This document shows positions 1 through 5,963 of a stretch of DNA of 10,168 nucleotides, piece by piece (position 1 is the first letter of the stretch; each line of letters starts with the position of its first letter). The position numbers and the translations under genes were made by a program. The notes under the pieces are model-generated. The model did no database searches and was not told where the DNA came from. It was given only the letters and a program-made list of their open reading frames with translations. This DNA is from Rhodobacter sp. (GTDB taxonomy: Bacteria; Pseudomonadota; Alphaproteobacteria; Rhodobacterales; Rhodobacteraceae): NCBI GenBank assembly GCA_027482795.1, contig JAIXVS010000231.1:1-10168 (forward strand), given 5' to 3'.

Positions 1-387
1 AAAGGACGAATTCAGCCGCACCCGCATTTTGGGATATTCTGCGTTAAACGCCTTCAGCACGGGGGGAATCGCGGGGTAGACAATGTCATGCGGCACACCA
101 AGGATAATCTCGCCTTCCGCTTCGGGCGTGGTCAGGCGGGTGAAGACCTCGTCATTCAATGCCAGCATTTTGCGCGCATAGCCGATCAGCTGCTCTCCTG
201 CTGCGGTGGGGGCCAATTTGCGCGTGCTGCGATCAAGCAAGGGCAGACCAAGAATATCCTCTAACCGCTTGATCTGCATGGAAACTGCCGATTGCGTCAG
301 GTTCAAAAAACCAGCCGCGCGGGTCACGCCGCCCGCATCAATAATCGCCACAAATGACCGCAGGGAGGCCAGATCGAGATTGCGCAT
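1..387 (-). CDS. LysR-family transcriptional regulator (N-terminal part, cut by the window edge)
   Basis: The minus strand reads open from an ATG at 387 to base 1, giving 129 residues with no stop. It begins MRNLDLASLRSFVAIIDAGG and continues with VTRAAGFLNLTQSAVSMQIK, the standard LysR winged helix-turn-helix (residues about 5-64). Its recognition-helix signature is LTQSAVSMQIKRLE, followed by LGLPLLDRSTRKLAPTAAGE. Residues about 90-129 (GEIILGVPHDIVYPAIPPVL) are the start of the periplasmic-binding-protein-like effector domain. The rest lies outside the window, so the ligand cannot be guessed. LysR proteins usually bind an operator next to their own gene and act on a divergent neighbour. 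Here that neighbour is the small DUF1127 gene starting at 527, across a 139-base gap. Confidence 0.93.
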   Translation of the reverse strand, partial: MRNLDLASLRSFVAIIDAGGVTRAAGFLNLTQSAVSMQIKRLEDILGLPLLDRSTRKLAPTAAGEQLIGYARKMLALNDEVFTRLTTPEAEGEIILGVPHDIVYPAIPPVLKAFNAEYPKMRVRLNSSF

Positions 388-399
388 ATATCACAAACC

Positions 400-416
400 T
401 TGATGATAAGTTTCAA
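400..416. promoter_or_regulatory. Candidate LysR operator in the divergent intergenic region
   Basis: The 139-base gap between the LysR start (387) and the DUF1127 start (527) is AT-rich compared with its surroundings. It contains TTGATGATAAGTTTCAA, an interrupted palindrome with TTGA/TCAA arms around a 9-base centre, 13 bases upstream of the LysR ATG. LysR proteins bind T-N11-A sites within such dyads, so this is a reasonable autoregulatory site. The arms are only four bases long and the identification is weak. Confidence 0.3.
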
Positions 417-526
417 TAACATTCGTTTTCGGAATATGCACAGATATGGTAGAAAGATCAAGTTCGGTGATGCTGGCAGCCGCCACTATCACGCAAACCG
501 ATGAAATGAACCCGAAAGGAAACACC

Positions 527-746
527 ATGTTCGCCGCACTTGGACGCAGCAATACCCGCCCTTCGATCCTAACCTCGCTCTTGGGCGCATTGCCCTATCT
601 GCGCATTGCCCCTTCGGTTGCCGCCTCGCGCGCGCCTTGCTGACATGGATGATGCCATGCTGGCCGATATCGGTCTGACCCGCGGTCAGGCAGAGATTGA
701 GGCCGCACGCCCAATTTGGGATGTGCCAGCAAACTGGCGCGCCTAG
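527..746 (+). pseudogene. Small DUF1127-family protein with a reading-frame break
   Basis: An ATG at 527 has a good ribosome binding site (AAAGGA at 515-520). It opens a frame reading MFAALGRSNTRPSILTSLLG, which stops at TGA 641-643. The next frame, from about 633, reads RLADMDDAMLADIGLTRGQA and ends in IWDVPANWRA at TAG 744-746. Together they form one DUF1127 protein of about 72 residues: a short N-terminal region, then the conserved LDDxMLxDIGL-type helix and a WDVPANW-type tail. The break lies at the (CG)4 tract at 627-634, where restoring one CG dinucleotide joins the two frames exactly. This could be a real deletion, an assembly error or, less likely, recoding. DUF1127 proteins are small basic proteins. 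In Rhodobacter some are linked to stress responses and RNA turnover. It is divergent from the LysR gene. Confidence 0.72.
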
Positions 747-842
747 TTTCTTTGGATTTTTCTGGATAATGGCACTTGAAATGTAGGTTTCAGATGCCAA
801 TATCGACGCCATACGGCGCATTTCCGCGCCGCCCACCCTAGC

Positions 843-847
843 GGAGG
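843..847 (+). promoter_or_regulatory. Strong Shine-Dalgarno site of the Bax-inhibitor-1 gene
   Basis: GGAGG lies five bases before the ATG at 853 and fixes that start. The preceding gap (747-852) contains a GATAAT hexamer at 765-770 that could be a -10 box, but no convincing -35 box is spaced to it. Confidence 0.6.
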
Positions 848-852
848 CTTTT

Positions 853-1575
853 ATGGCTGACTATCAGACGATCCGGACAATCGGCGCGGGCGCCCGGACC
901 GCCGAGATTGATGTTGGGCTGCGCGCCCATATGAACAAAGTTTACGGGCTGATGTCCGTGGGCATGCTGCTGACGGCAGCTGTCGCTTGGGGCGTTGGCA
1001 CGAATGAAACAATGCTGAACGCGATTTTCGCAACCCCGTTGAAATGGGTGGTGATGTTCGCGCCGCTGATCATGGTTTTCGCCTTTGGCGCGCTGATCAA
1101 TCGTTTGTCGGTGGCAGCGGCTCAGCTGTTCTTTTACGCCTATGCTTCGCTGATGGGCCTGTCGCTGTCCTTCATCTTTGCGGTCTATACGGGTACTTCT
1201 ATTGCCACGGCCTTCTTAGTCACCGCCATCGCCTTCGCGGGGCTTAGCCTGTATGGCTATACCACCAAGCGCGATTTGTCGGGCATGGGCACCTTCCTGA
1301 TGATGGGCCTGATTGGTCTGGTTGTGGCGTCGATCGTGAACATCTTCCTTGCCTCTTCGGCGCTGGCTTTTGCTGTGTCGGTGATTGGCGTGCTGATTTT
1401 CGCGGGCCTGACCGCCTATGACACCCAGTCGATCAAGAACGAATATATCGAACACGCACAACATGGCGATGAAGCATGGCTTGGTAAATCGGCGATCATG
1501 GGCGCGCTGCGTCTGTATTTGGACTTTATCAACATGTTCATGTTCTTGCTGCAATTCTTGGGCAACCGCGAATAA
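853..1575 (+). CDS. Bax inhibitor-1 family integral membrane protein (YbhL/YccA type)
   Basis: The 240-residue product is almost entirely hydrophobic after a polar N-terminus of about 25 residues. Roughly seven membrane segments are visible (around 33-47, 57-80, 85-108, 112-132, 143-165, 168-188 and 218-236). Family features include the motif VYGLMSVGMLLTAAVAWGVG near the first segment, and LTAYDTQSIKNEY at about 188-200. That second motif carries one of the conserved aspartates of the pH-sensing di-aspartyl pair described in the bacterial BI-1 homologue YetJ. Its length is normal for the family. Bacterial members are inner-membrane proteins. Some act as pH-dependent calcium leak channels, and E. 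coli YccA modulates the FtsH protease. Which role applies here cannot be told. The gene stands alone, followed by a strong terminator. Confidence 0.92.
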   Translation: MADYQTIRTIGAGARTAEIDVGLRAHMNKVYGLMSVGMLLTAAVAWGVGTNETMLNAIFATPLKWVVMFAPLIMVFAFGALINRLSVAAAQLFFYAYASLMGLSLSFIFAVYTGTSIATAFLVTAIAFAGLSLYGYTTKRDLSGMGTFLMMGLIGLVVASIVNIFLASSALAFAVSVIGVLIFAGLTAYDTQSIKNEYIEHAQHGDEAWLGKSAIMGALRLYLDFINMFMFLLQFLGNRE

Positions 1576-1595
1576 CTAGCGCAGGATTGAAACGC

Positions 1596-1623
1596 AAAAG
1601 GCCACGGGAAACCGTGGCCTTTT
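1596..1623 (+). terminator. Rho-independent terminator after the BI-1 gene
   Basis: A perfect stem of up to 12 base pairs (AAAAGGCCACGG with CCGTGGCCTTTT) closed by a GAAA tetraloop is followed by more T residues, to 1625. It starts 20 bases after the BI-1 stop codon. The A tract on its 5' side would give a four-U tail on the minus strand, so it may also stop readthrough from the convergent rpmG transcript. Confidence 0.9.
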
Positions 1624-1663
1624 TTGTTGCGTCGATGTTGCAGGCTTACGCGAAACGCCAATG

Positions 1664-1692
1664 AAAAAACCGCGCCATTTCTGGCGCGGTTT
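1664..1692 (-). terminator. Rho-independent terminator of rpmG
   Basis: On the minus strand, AAACCGCGCCA and TGGCGCGGTTT form an 11 base-pair stem around a four-base GAAA loop, running into a stretch of six T residues. It begins 25 bases downstream of the rpmG stop codon. With the plus-strand terminator at 1596-1623 it insulates two convergent genes. Confidence 0.9.
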
Positions 1693-1717
1693 CAGTCTTA
1701 CAGACTGGCAAATGATC

Positions 1718-1885
1718 TTACTTGATCTTGCCTTCTTTGTATTCGACATGCTCGCGCTTGACGGGGTCGTATTTCTTGACAACCATTTTGTCCGTCATGG
1801 TGCGTGCGTTTTTCTTGGTCACATAAAAGTGCCCCGTGCCTGCCGTCGAGTTCAGACGGATCTTGATCGTCGCCGGTTTGGCCAT
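1718..1885 (-). CDS. rpmG: 50S ribosomal protein L33
   Basis: This short gene is read on the minus strand from ATG 1885 to TAA 1718-1720. It encodes 55 residues beginning MAKPATIKIRLNSTAGTGHF and ending EHVEYKEGKIK. The motifs IKIRLNSTAGTGHFYVTKKN and MVVKKYDPVKREHV are typical of proteobacterial L33. The CxxC zinc-binding pairs found in some L33 proteins are absent, so this is the zinc-independent (C-minus) form. AAGGAG (1893-1898 on the complement) lies seven bases before the start. L33 sits near the E site of the large subunit and is usually dispensable. The gene is monocistronic, with its own promoter and terminator. Confidence 0.95.
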   Translation of the reverse strand: MAKPATIKIRLNSTAGTGHFYVTKKNARTMTDKMVVKKYDPVKREHVEYKEGKIK

Positions 1886-1937
1886 AGTAAGTCTCCTTCA
1901 GCCCAAAGCTACGCCTTGGTGGAATGTTGAAGCCTGC

Positions 1938-1965
1938 CTTTTAGCCAAGGCGCAGGCAGAGTCAA
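1938..1965 (-). promoter_or_regulatory. Predicted sigma-70-type promoter of rpmG
   Basis: On the minus strand a TTGACT hexamer (1960-1965) is followed 16 bases later by TAAAAG (1938-1943), about 50 bases upstream of the rpmG start. Its arrangement, TTGAC then CTTGGC then TAAA, closely matches the candidate rnpB promoter at 2519-2547. The element also overlaps a hairpin, GCCTGCCTT (1932-1940) with AAGG-CG-CAGGC (1947-1957). Confidence 0.5.
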
Positions 1966-2009
1966 CAGGGAAACGCTGCAAAAGTTGAGAGATCGGATGC
2001 CTGCGGCGC

Positions 2010-2034
2010 GGATATTTGGGCCTATGTGAAAACG
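2010..2034 (+). repeat. Dispersed repeat, copy 1 (GGATATTTG element)
   Basis: GGATATTTGGGCCTATGTGA and the following five bases match the minus-strand sequence at 6928-6952 at 20 of 25 positions. The two share GGATATTTG, CCTAT and TGAAA. It lies in the rpmG-rnpB gap (1886-2105), which otherwise holds only the rpmG leader and promoter and no credible gene. Confidence 0.5.
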
Positions 2035-2105
2035 CATATCTTTCATTTTGGCACAAATACCTTCCGCGAAGCGTCCGCCCTTACGCCCAGCAAAGCGGTA
2101 GATAT

Positions 2106-2511
2106 GCGCGGATGGCCTATAAGCCGGATTCTGTCCAAGGGTTGCCCCTTTGGATGATCATTCCTCTGCCAACCGTGTTACCACGGCGGTCAAGCTGCCA
2201 ACCCGGGCCTTCGGGCTGAAGTTCCCTGTGGAGGTCTCTGCAAATGCAGACCTTTCCACGCAAGGCCCCTATTCGGCATTGCTCCGGGTGGGGCTTGCCA
2301 TGCCAGTCTTGTTGCCAAGCCTGCGGTGGGCTCTTACCCCACCTTTTCACCATCACCGCTGATCCGCAGGGCCTTGGCCCTGCACAGCGGCAGACTTTTC
2401 TCTGTGGCGCTTTCCCTGAGGTTGCCCTCGCTGGGCGTTACCCAGCACCCTTTCTTCATGGAGTCCGGACTTTCCTCGGGGCAAGCCCCGCGATCATCCA
2501 GCCATCCGCGC
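2106..2511 (-). ncRNA. rnpB: RNase P RNA (bacterial type A)
   Basis: RNase P RNA is the catalytic RNA that removes the 5' leader from pre-tRNAs. Read on the minus strand, the hallmark GAGGAAAGTCCGGACTCC lies near the 5' end (2460-2477). The 3' hallmark ACAGAATCCGGCTTATAGGC lies at 2115-2134. The 5' terminal GCGCGGATGGC (2501-2511) pairs perfectly with GCCATCCGCGC at 2106-2116, forming helix P1 and setting the ends. The span of about 406 nt fits an alphaproteobacterial A-type RNA. Internal features include GGGTAACGCCCAGCGAGGGC and GGTAACACGG. The mature 3' end may extend a few bases further. The plus-strand reading frames across this region are not genes. Confidence 0.95.
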
Positions 2512-2518
2512 AAGGGGG

Positions 2519-2547
2519 CCTTTAGGCCAAGGGGGCGGGTGGGTCAA
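2519..2547 (-). promoter_or_regulatory. Predicted rnpB promoter inside the 3' end of the amidase gene
   Basis: On the minus strand TTGACC (2542-2547) and TAAAGG (2519-2524) are separated by exactly 17 bases. The -10 box is followed by seven bases and then the first base of helix P1 of RNase P RNA (2511). The TAA of the -10 box is the amidase stop codon, so promoter and coding sequence overlap. Position and spacing make this a good candidate, although the -10 box is a poor match to TATAAT. Confidence 0.6.
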
Positions 2548-3133
2548 CAGCAAAGCGGCGGGCCAAATCGCAGGCAAGGGCTGCGTCCCAGCCATCCACC
2601 GCCCCCCGCGCCCATGGGCGAAAGCGCAGGCGAAAGGCGGTCAGCAGCGCACCCGCAGGCGCATCGGGGTAGCCAAAGGCGCGCGCGGCAGAAAGAAACT
2701 GCGCGGGGTCTGTGGGGGCATCGGCCTGCGGCCAGACTGACAGGCCCGCGCGGGCCAAGCGCTGCCAATCAAACCGCGCACCCGGATCACTCTTGCGCGT
2801 GGGTGCCATATCGGAATGGGCAATGATGTTGGCAGCGGGTATGTTCCAGCGTTCCATCACGCTGCGCAGTAGGGTTTCCAGCCCGTCCATCTGGGCGGCT
2901 GCAAAGGGGTGATCGCCCCGATTGGCCAATTCAATCCCGATGGAATGGCTGTTGATATCGCTTTGCCCTGCCCAAGCCCCCGCGCCTGCATGCCACGCGC
3001 GCGCGCCCTCGTCCACCAAAGCCTCGGCTTGGCCTGCCTCATCTATAAGCCAATGGGCGGATACTTCGTGGGCGGGGTCGCACAGCCGCGCCCGCGCCTC
3101 GGCGGCACTGGCCATAGCGGTATAGTGCAGCAC
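2522..3133 (-). CDS. N-acetylmuramoyl-L-alanine amidase, AmpD-like (Amidase_2)
   Basis: The protein cleaves the bond between N-acetylmuramic acid and L-alanine in peptidoglycan or its turnover products. With the GTG start at 3133 it has 203 residues. Family motifs are LHYTAM (zinc ligand His3), EVSAHWLI, ARAWHAGAG, NSHSIGIELAN, and IAHSDMAPTRKSDPGARFDW with zinc ligands His106 and Asp116 and a catalytic-type Lys114. The start is doubtful, since His3 would be almost at the N-terminus. The frame continues upstream with SPNFGPRKDNARPSLIV, which is typical of the family, so coding very likely begins near 3199. No ATG, GTG or TTG is available there. No signal peptide is seen, so a cytoplasmic cell-wall recycling role is plausible. 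It follows the excalibur lipoprotein gene directly and ends beside rnpB. Confidence 0.9.
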   Translation of the reverse strand: MLHYTAMASAAEARARLCDPAHEVSAHWLIDEAGQAEALVDEGARAWHAGAGAWAGQSDINSHSIGIELANRGDHPFAAAQMDGLETLLRSVMERWNIPAANIIAHSDMAPTRKSDPGARFDWQRLARAGLSVWPQADAPTDPAQFLSAARAFGYPDAPAGALLTAFRLRFRPWARGAVDGWDAALACDLARRFAVDPPAPLA

Positions 3134-3195
3134 AATCAGGCTGGGGCGCGCATTATCTTTGCGCGGCCCAAAGTTCGGCGAAGGAAACCCCCCGC

Positions 3196-4071
3196 TTATG
3201 GCACAACCGCGCGGTAAGGGGATGGATCCCAGCCGCAGGCATATCCATCGCCGTCAGGGTCCACGCCCAAACGGTCACGATCTGGCCCGCCTGCGGCCAA
3301 AAACGCCTCTTGCGCCAGATCAAAATTTGCATAGGGCGCACAGGCCACTTCGACCTTTTTGAATTTAAAGGGAGAGCGGCGGAACAGTTTCACACCAACA
3401 GGGTGCTGCGTGGCCAAAGCATATTCCACAATGCTGGGGCCAACTTGCCCTGTGCGCTGCGGCAAAGCGCCGGGTTGGTCTATTTGATATTGGGCGCGGT
3501 TGCGCTCGATACGGGCCTTATCGCTTTCGATGGTTTCGCGGGCGGCCACGGCCTCGAAATCTTGTTCATCCGACACGCCGCCGACTGCAGCCATTTCTGA
3601 TACGGTTTCAGTGATGCCAACGGGCGCATTGCCACGCGGGCGCACGGCGGCCAAGTCGCCATTGGCAGGCGCGGGGGCAAGGGTCGCCGCCCCAATCACG
3701 CGCCCTGCATTCGGGTCAGCCGCGGGCGCCAAGGGTGCTGCGATGCTGGCCACAGGCGCGGGCTGCGCCCCGCCCAAAAGGGCCGCTTGTTCTTGCAATG
3801 ATCGTGGGGCAAGTGGGTTAGCATTGCCAGTGCCCAGTGGCGCAGTTCCTTGGGCGTTGGCGATAGCGGCTGCCGCGCCTGCGGTGGAAAATCCCGCGCC
3901 CGCCTGTGGCAGAATACCCGTGCCCGCCGACATTGGCTGGGCCAAAACCGCTTGGCGGTTGGCGATATAGCTATCGTAATCTTGAAATCCCACGCCCAGA
4001 CCCGAATCTGGAACAGCGGGCGAGCAAGCCGCCAGCCCTAGGGCGGCGAAAACCAAATGATATGCACGCAT
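3196..4071 (-). CDS. Lipoprotein with C-terminal excalibur-type calcium-binding motif
   Basis: The 291-residue product starts MRAYHLVFAALGLAACSPAV, a short signal peptide with lipobox L13-A-A-C16, so it should be a lipid-anchored envelope protein. Residues about 17-165 are rich in Ala, Gly and Pro, with low-complexity stretches that look like a flexible linker. About 166-205 is charged and may be helical. The C-terminus carries CAPYANFDLAQEAFLAAGGP and then GVDPDGDGYACGWDPSPYR. This resembles the excalibur domain, with its paired cysteines and a DxDxDG calcium-binding loop. GAGG lies eight bases before the ATG. The gene starts 34 bases after gatA on the same strand, and its stop abuts the amidase frame. 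The function is unknown. The pairing with a peptidoglycan amidase suggests a cell-wall role, which is inference. Confidence 0.8.
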   Translation of the reverse strand: MRAYHLVFAALGLAACSPAVPDSGLGVGFQDYDSYIANRQAVLAQPMSAGTGILPQAGAGFSTAGAAAAIANAQGTAPLGTGNANPLAPRSLQEQAALLGGAQPAPVASIAAPLAPAADPNAGRVIGAATLAPAPANGDLAAVRPRGNAPVGITETVSEMAAVGGVSDEQDFEAVAARETIESDKARIERNRAQYQIDQPGALPQRTGQVGPSIVEYALATQHPVGVKLFRRSPFKFKKVEVACAPYANFDLAQEAFLAAGGPDRDRLGVDPDGDGYACGWDPSPYRAVVP

Positions 4072-4080
4072 TTTTGCCTC

Positions 4081-4103
4081 GGTCGTTTATTATTTTAACG
4101 ACC
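4081..4103 (-). promoter_or_regulatory. Hairpin between gatA and the lipoprotein gene
   Basis: GGTCGTT (4081-4087) and AACGACC (4097-4103) form a seven base-pair stem with a nine-base AT-rich loop. It lies between the gatA stop and the Shine-Dalgarno of the next gene. No U tract follows on either strand, so it is more likely a weak attenuator or an RNA processing or stability element than a full terminator. Confidence 0.4.
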
Positions 4104-4105
4104 TT

Positions 4106-5581
4106 CTACCACCATTTTTCGGCTTTGGCCACAAATCCTGCTGATTTCTCTAAAACATAGGCGTGATTTAGCAAATCTGCCTCACCCCAAGCAGGGCCAA
4201 TCAGTTGCAGGCCCAGCGGCAAGCCCTGCGTATCAAGGCCCATCGGCACGGAAATGCCTGGCAATCCTGCAAGGTTCAGCGTGATGGTGAACACATCGTT
4301 CAGATACATTTCCACGGGGTCGGTGGTTCCCTGTTCGCCCAAACCAAAGGCGGGGGTGGGGGTGGCGGGGGCCAAAATGCAATCGACGCCTGCGGCAAAA
4401 GCCGTCTCAAAATCGCGCTTAATCAGCGCGCGCACGCGGCGGGCGCGGTTGTAATAGGCATCATAAAACCCTGCCGACAGAACATAAGTGCCTACCATAA
4501 TGCGGCGCTGGGTTTCGGGGCCAAACCCTTCGGCCCGCGTTTTTTCGTACATTTCGGTGATGCCATCGCCCGCCGCCAGCGCCGCGCGGTGGCCGTAGCG
4601 GACCCCGTCATAGCGGGCAAGGTTGCTGGATGCTTCGGCAGGCGCGATGATGTAATAGGTGGGCAGGGCGTATTTCGTATGGGGCAGGGAAATATCCACC
4701 ACTTCCGCCCCCGCAGCGCGCAGCATATCTGCGCCTTTGTCCCACAGCGCCGCGATTTCTGATGATAGCCCATCCATCCGATATTCGCGCGGGATCCCAA
4801 TTTTCTTGCCCCGAATATCACCTGTCAGCGCCGCCTCAAAATCTGGCACGGGGATGTCGGCAGAGGTGCTGTCTTTGGGGTCATGCCCCGCCATGGCCTG
4901 CAACATAATCGCCGCATCGCGCACAGATTTGGTCATTGGGCCCGCTTGGTCAAGGCTGGACGCATAGGCGATAATCCCATAGCGCGACACGCGCCCATAA
5001 GTGGGCTTGATCCCCGTGATGCCGCAAAACGCAGCGGGCTGGCGGATGGATCCGCCCGTATCGGTGCCCGTGGCCCCAAGACACAAATCCGCCGCCACAG
5101 CAGCGGCCGATCCGCCCGAAGACCCGCCAGGCGTCAGCTTGCGCGCGTCTACCTTCCACGGGTTGACCGCAGGGCCATAGCACGAGGATTCGTTCGACGA
5201 GCCCATCGCGAATTCGTCCATGTTCAGCTTGCCAAGGCACACCGCCCCAGCGCCAAACAGTTTGGTCGTGACCGTGCTGTCATACTGCGGCTTAAACCCG
5301 CGCAGAATGTTTGATGCGGCCTGTGTTGGCACGTCTTTGATGCAAAATAAATCCTTTATCCCCAAGGGGATACCGCAAAGACTTGGCGCATCGCCGCCCT
5401 TGATCCGCGCATCTGCCGCCCGCGCCTGCGCAAGGGCAAGTTCGGGGGTTTTATGCACAAAGGCGTTCAGCCCATCGCCCGCGTCCATCGCGGCAAGGCA
5501 AGACATTGTCAGATCGGTGGCCGAAACCTCGCCCTTGCGCAGGGCATCACGGGCGGCAGAAATTGTCCAAGTCGCGCTCAT
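4106..5581 (-). CDS. gatA: Asp-tRNA(Asn)/Glu-tRNA(Gln) amidotransferase subunit A
   Basis: GatA is the glutaminase subunit of GatCAB. It releases ammonia from glutamine so that misacylated Glu-tRNA(Gln) or Asp-tRNA(Asn) can be amidated. The 491 residues are full length for the family. The amidase signature is complete: GIPLGIKDLF with catalytic Lys76, LTPGGSSGGSAA with the cis-Ser at 154, and TGTDTGGSIRQPAAFCGITG with the nucleophile Ser178. These match the Lys-Ser-Ser spacing known for GatA. Its start ATG (5579-5581) overlaps the gatC stop codon by four bases, ATGA, so the two are translationally coupled. gatB is not in this window; in Rhodobacterales it often lies elsewhere. Confidence 0.97.
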   Translation of the reverse strand: MSATWTISAARDALRKGEVSATDLTMSCLAAMDAGDGLNAFVHKTPELALAQARAADARIKGGDAPSLCGIPLGIKDLFCIKDVPTQAASNILRGFKPQYDSTVTTKLFGAGAVCLGKLNMDEFAMGSSNESSCYGPAVNPWKVDARKLTPGGSSGGSAAAVAADLCLGATGTDTGGSIRQPAAFCGITGIKPTYGRVSRYGIIAYASSLDQAGPMTKSVRDAAIMLQAMAGHDPKDSTSADIPVPDFEAALTGDIRGKKIGIPREYRMDGLSSEIAALWDKGADMLRAAGAEVVDISLPHTKYALPTYYIIAPAEASSNLARYDGVRYGHRAALAAGDGITEMYEKTRAEGFGPETQRRIMVGTYVLSAGFYDAYYNRARRVRALIKRDFETAFAAGVDCILAPATPTPAFGLGEQGTTDPVEMYLNDVFTITLNLAGLPGISVPMGLDTQGLPLGLQLIGPAWGEADLLNHAYVLEKSAGFVAKAEKWW

Positions 5582-5865
5582 TCTACCACCTTCGGCACTG
5601 CAAAAAATCCCTCGCGCGCGTCAGGCGCATTGGCCAGAACGGCGGATTGCTGATCGCCGTCATTGACCACATCGGCGCGCCGCTTCAGCCGCTGCGGCGT
5701 GACCGATGTCATCGGATCCACACCGCTGACATCCACCTCGTTCAACTGCTCCATCAAGCCCAAAATGCCCGAAAGCTTTTCGGCCAAGGCGGGCAAATCG
5801 CCCGTCTCTACCCGAATGCGGGCCAGTTTGGCCACTTTGCGCGCGGTATCAATGTCAATCGACAT
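5578..5865 (-). CDS. gatC: Asp-tRNA(Asn)/Glu-tRNA(Gln) amidotransferase subunit C
   Basis: GatC is the small subunit that wraps around the GatA-GatB interface and stabilises the complex. The product has 95 residues, a normal length, starting MSIDIDTARKVAKLARIRVE and containing GILGLMEQLNEVDVSGVDPM and AREGFFAVPKVVE, all typical of GatC. The frame is open further upstream to 5982, but ATG 5865 is the right start: the family begins here, and GGAGC lies five bases before it. The upstream residues are encoded by an inverted-repeat leader. The gene overlaps gatA by four bases. Confidence 0.96.
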   Translation of the reverse strand: MSIDIDTARKVAKLARIRVETGDLPALAEKLSGILGLMEQLNEVDVSGVDPMTSVTPQRLKRRADVVNDGDQQSAVLANAPDAREGFFAVPKVVE

Positions 5866-5895
5866 GGGATGCTCCGTTTCAATTGCCCCCCGTTT

Positions 5896-5955
5896 ACCCG
5901 CCCGCCCCAGCCCCTGCAAGGCTTTACGAACCCTACAAGGCTTTGGCGGGTGGGT
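5896..5955. repeat. Long inverted repeat in the gatC leader
   Basis: Two 17-base arms, at 5896-5912 and 5939-5955, face each other across a 26-base loop between the small DUF1127-like gene and gatC. Fourteen positions form standard pairs, with one G-T pair and two mismatches in the middle. The loop and one arm also share the direct repeat CAAGGCTTT (5917-5925 and 5936-5944). No U tract follows. It could be a leader structure of gatCA or a processing site. Confidence 0.45.
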
Positions 5956-5963
5956 GGGTAGAG

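Noticed and set aside
446..526. In-frame N-terminal extension of the DUF1127 frame from ATG 446
   Set aside because: There is no ribosome binding site at 446, while AAAGGA lies just before ATG 527, where the family-like N-terminus begins.
2016..2826. Several plus-strand reading frames of 67-166 codons across 2016-2826
   Set aside because: They lie over RNase P RNA and antisense to the amidase gene, have no family motifs or ribosome binding sites, and arise from high G+C content.
3153..3341. Minus-strand frame ending in CHKRGVSFAELWAAQR
   Set aside because: It overlaps the end of the lipoprotein gene and the start of the amidase in a third frame without motifs. It matters only as the frame a one-base G-run error would join to the amidase.
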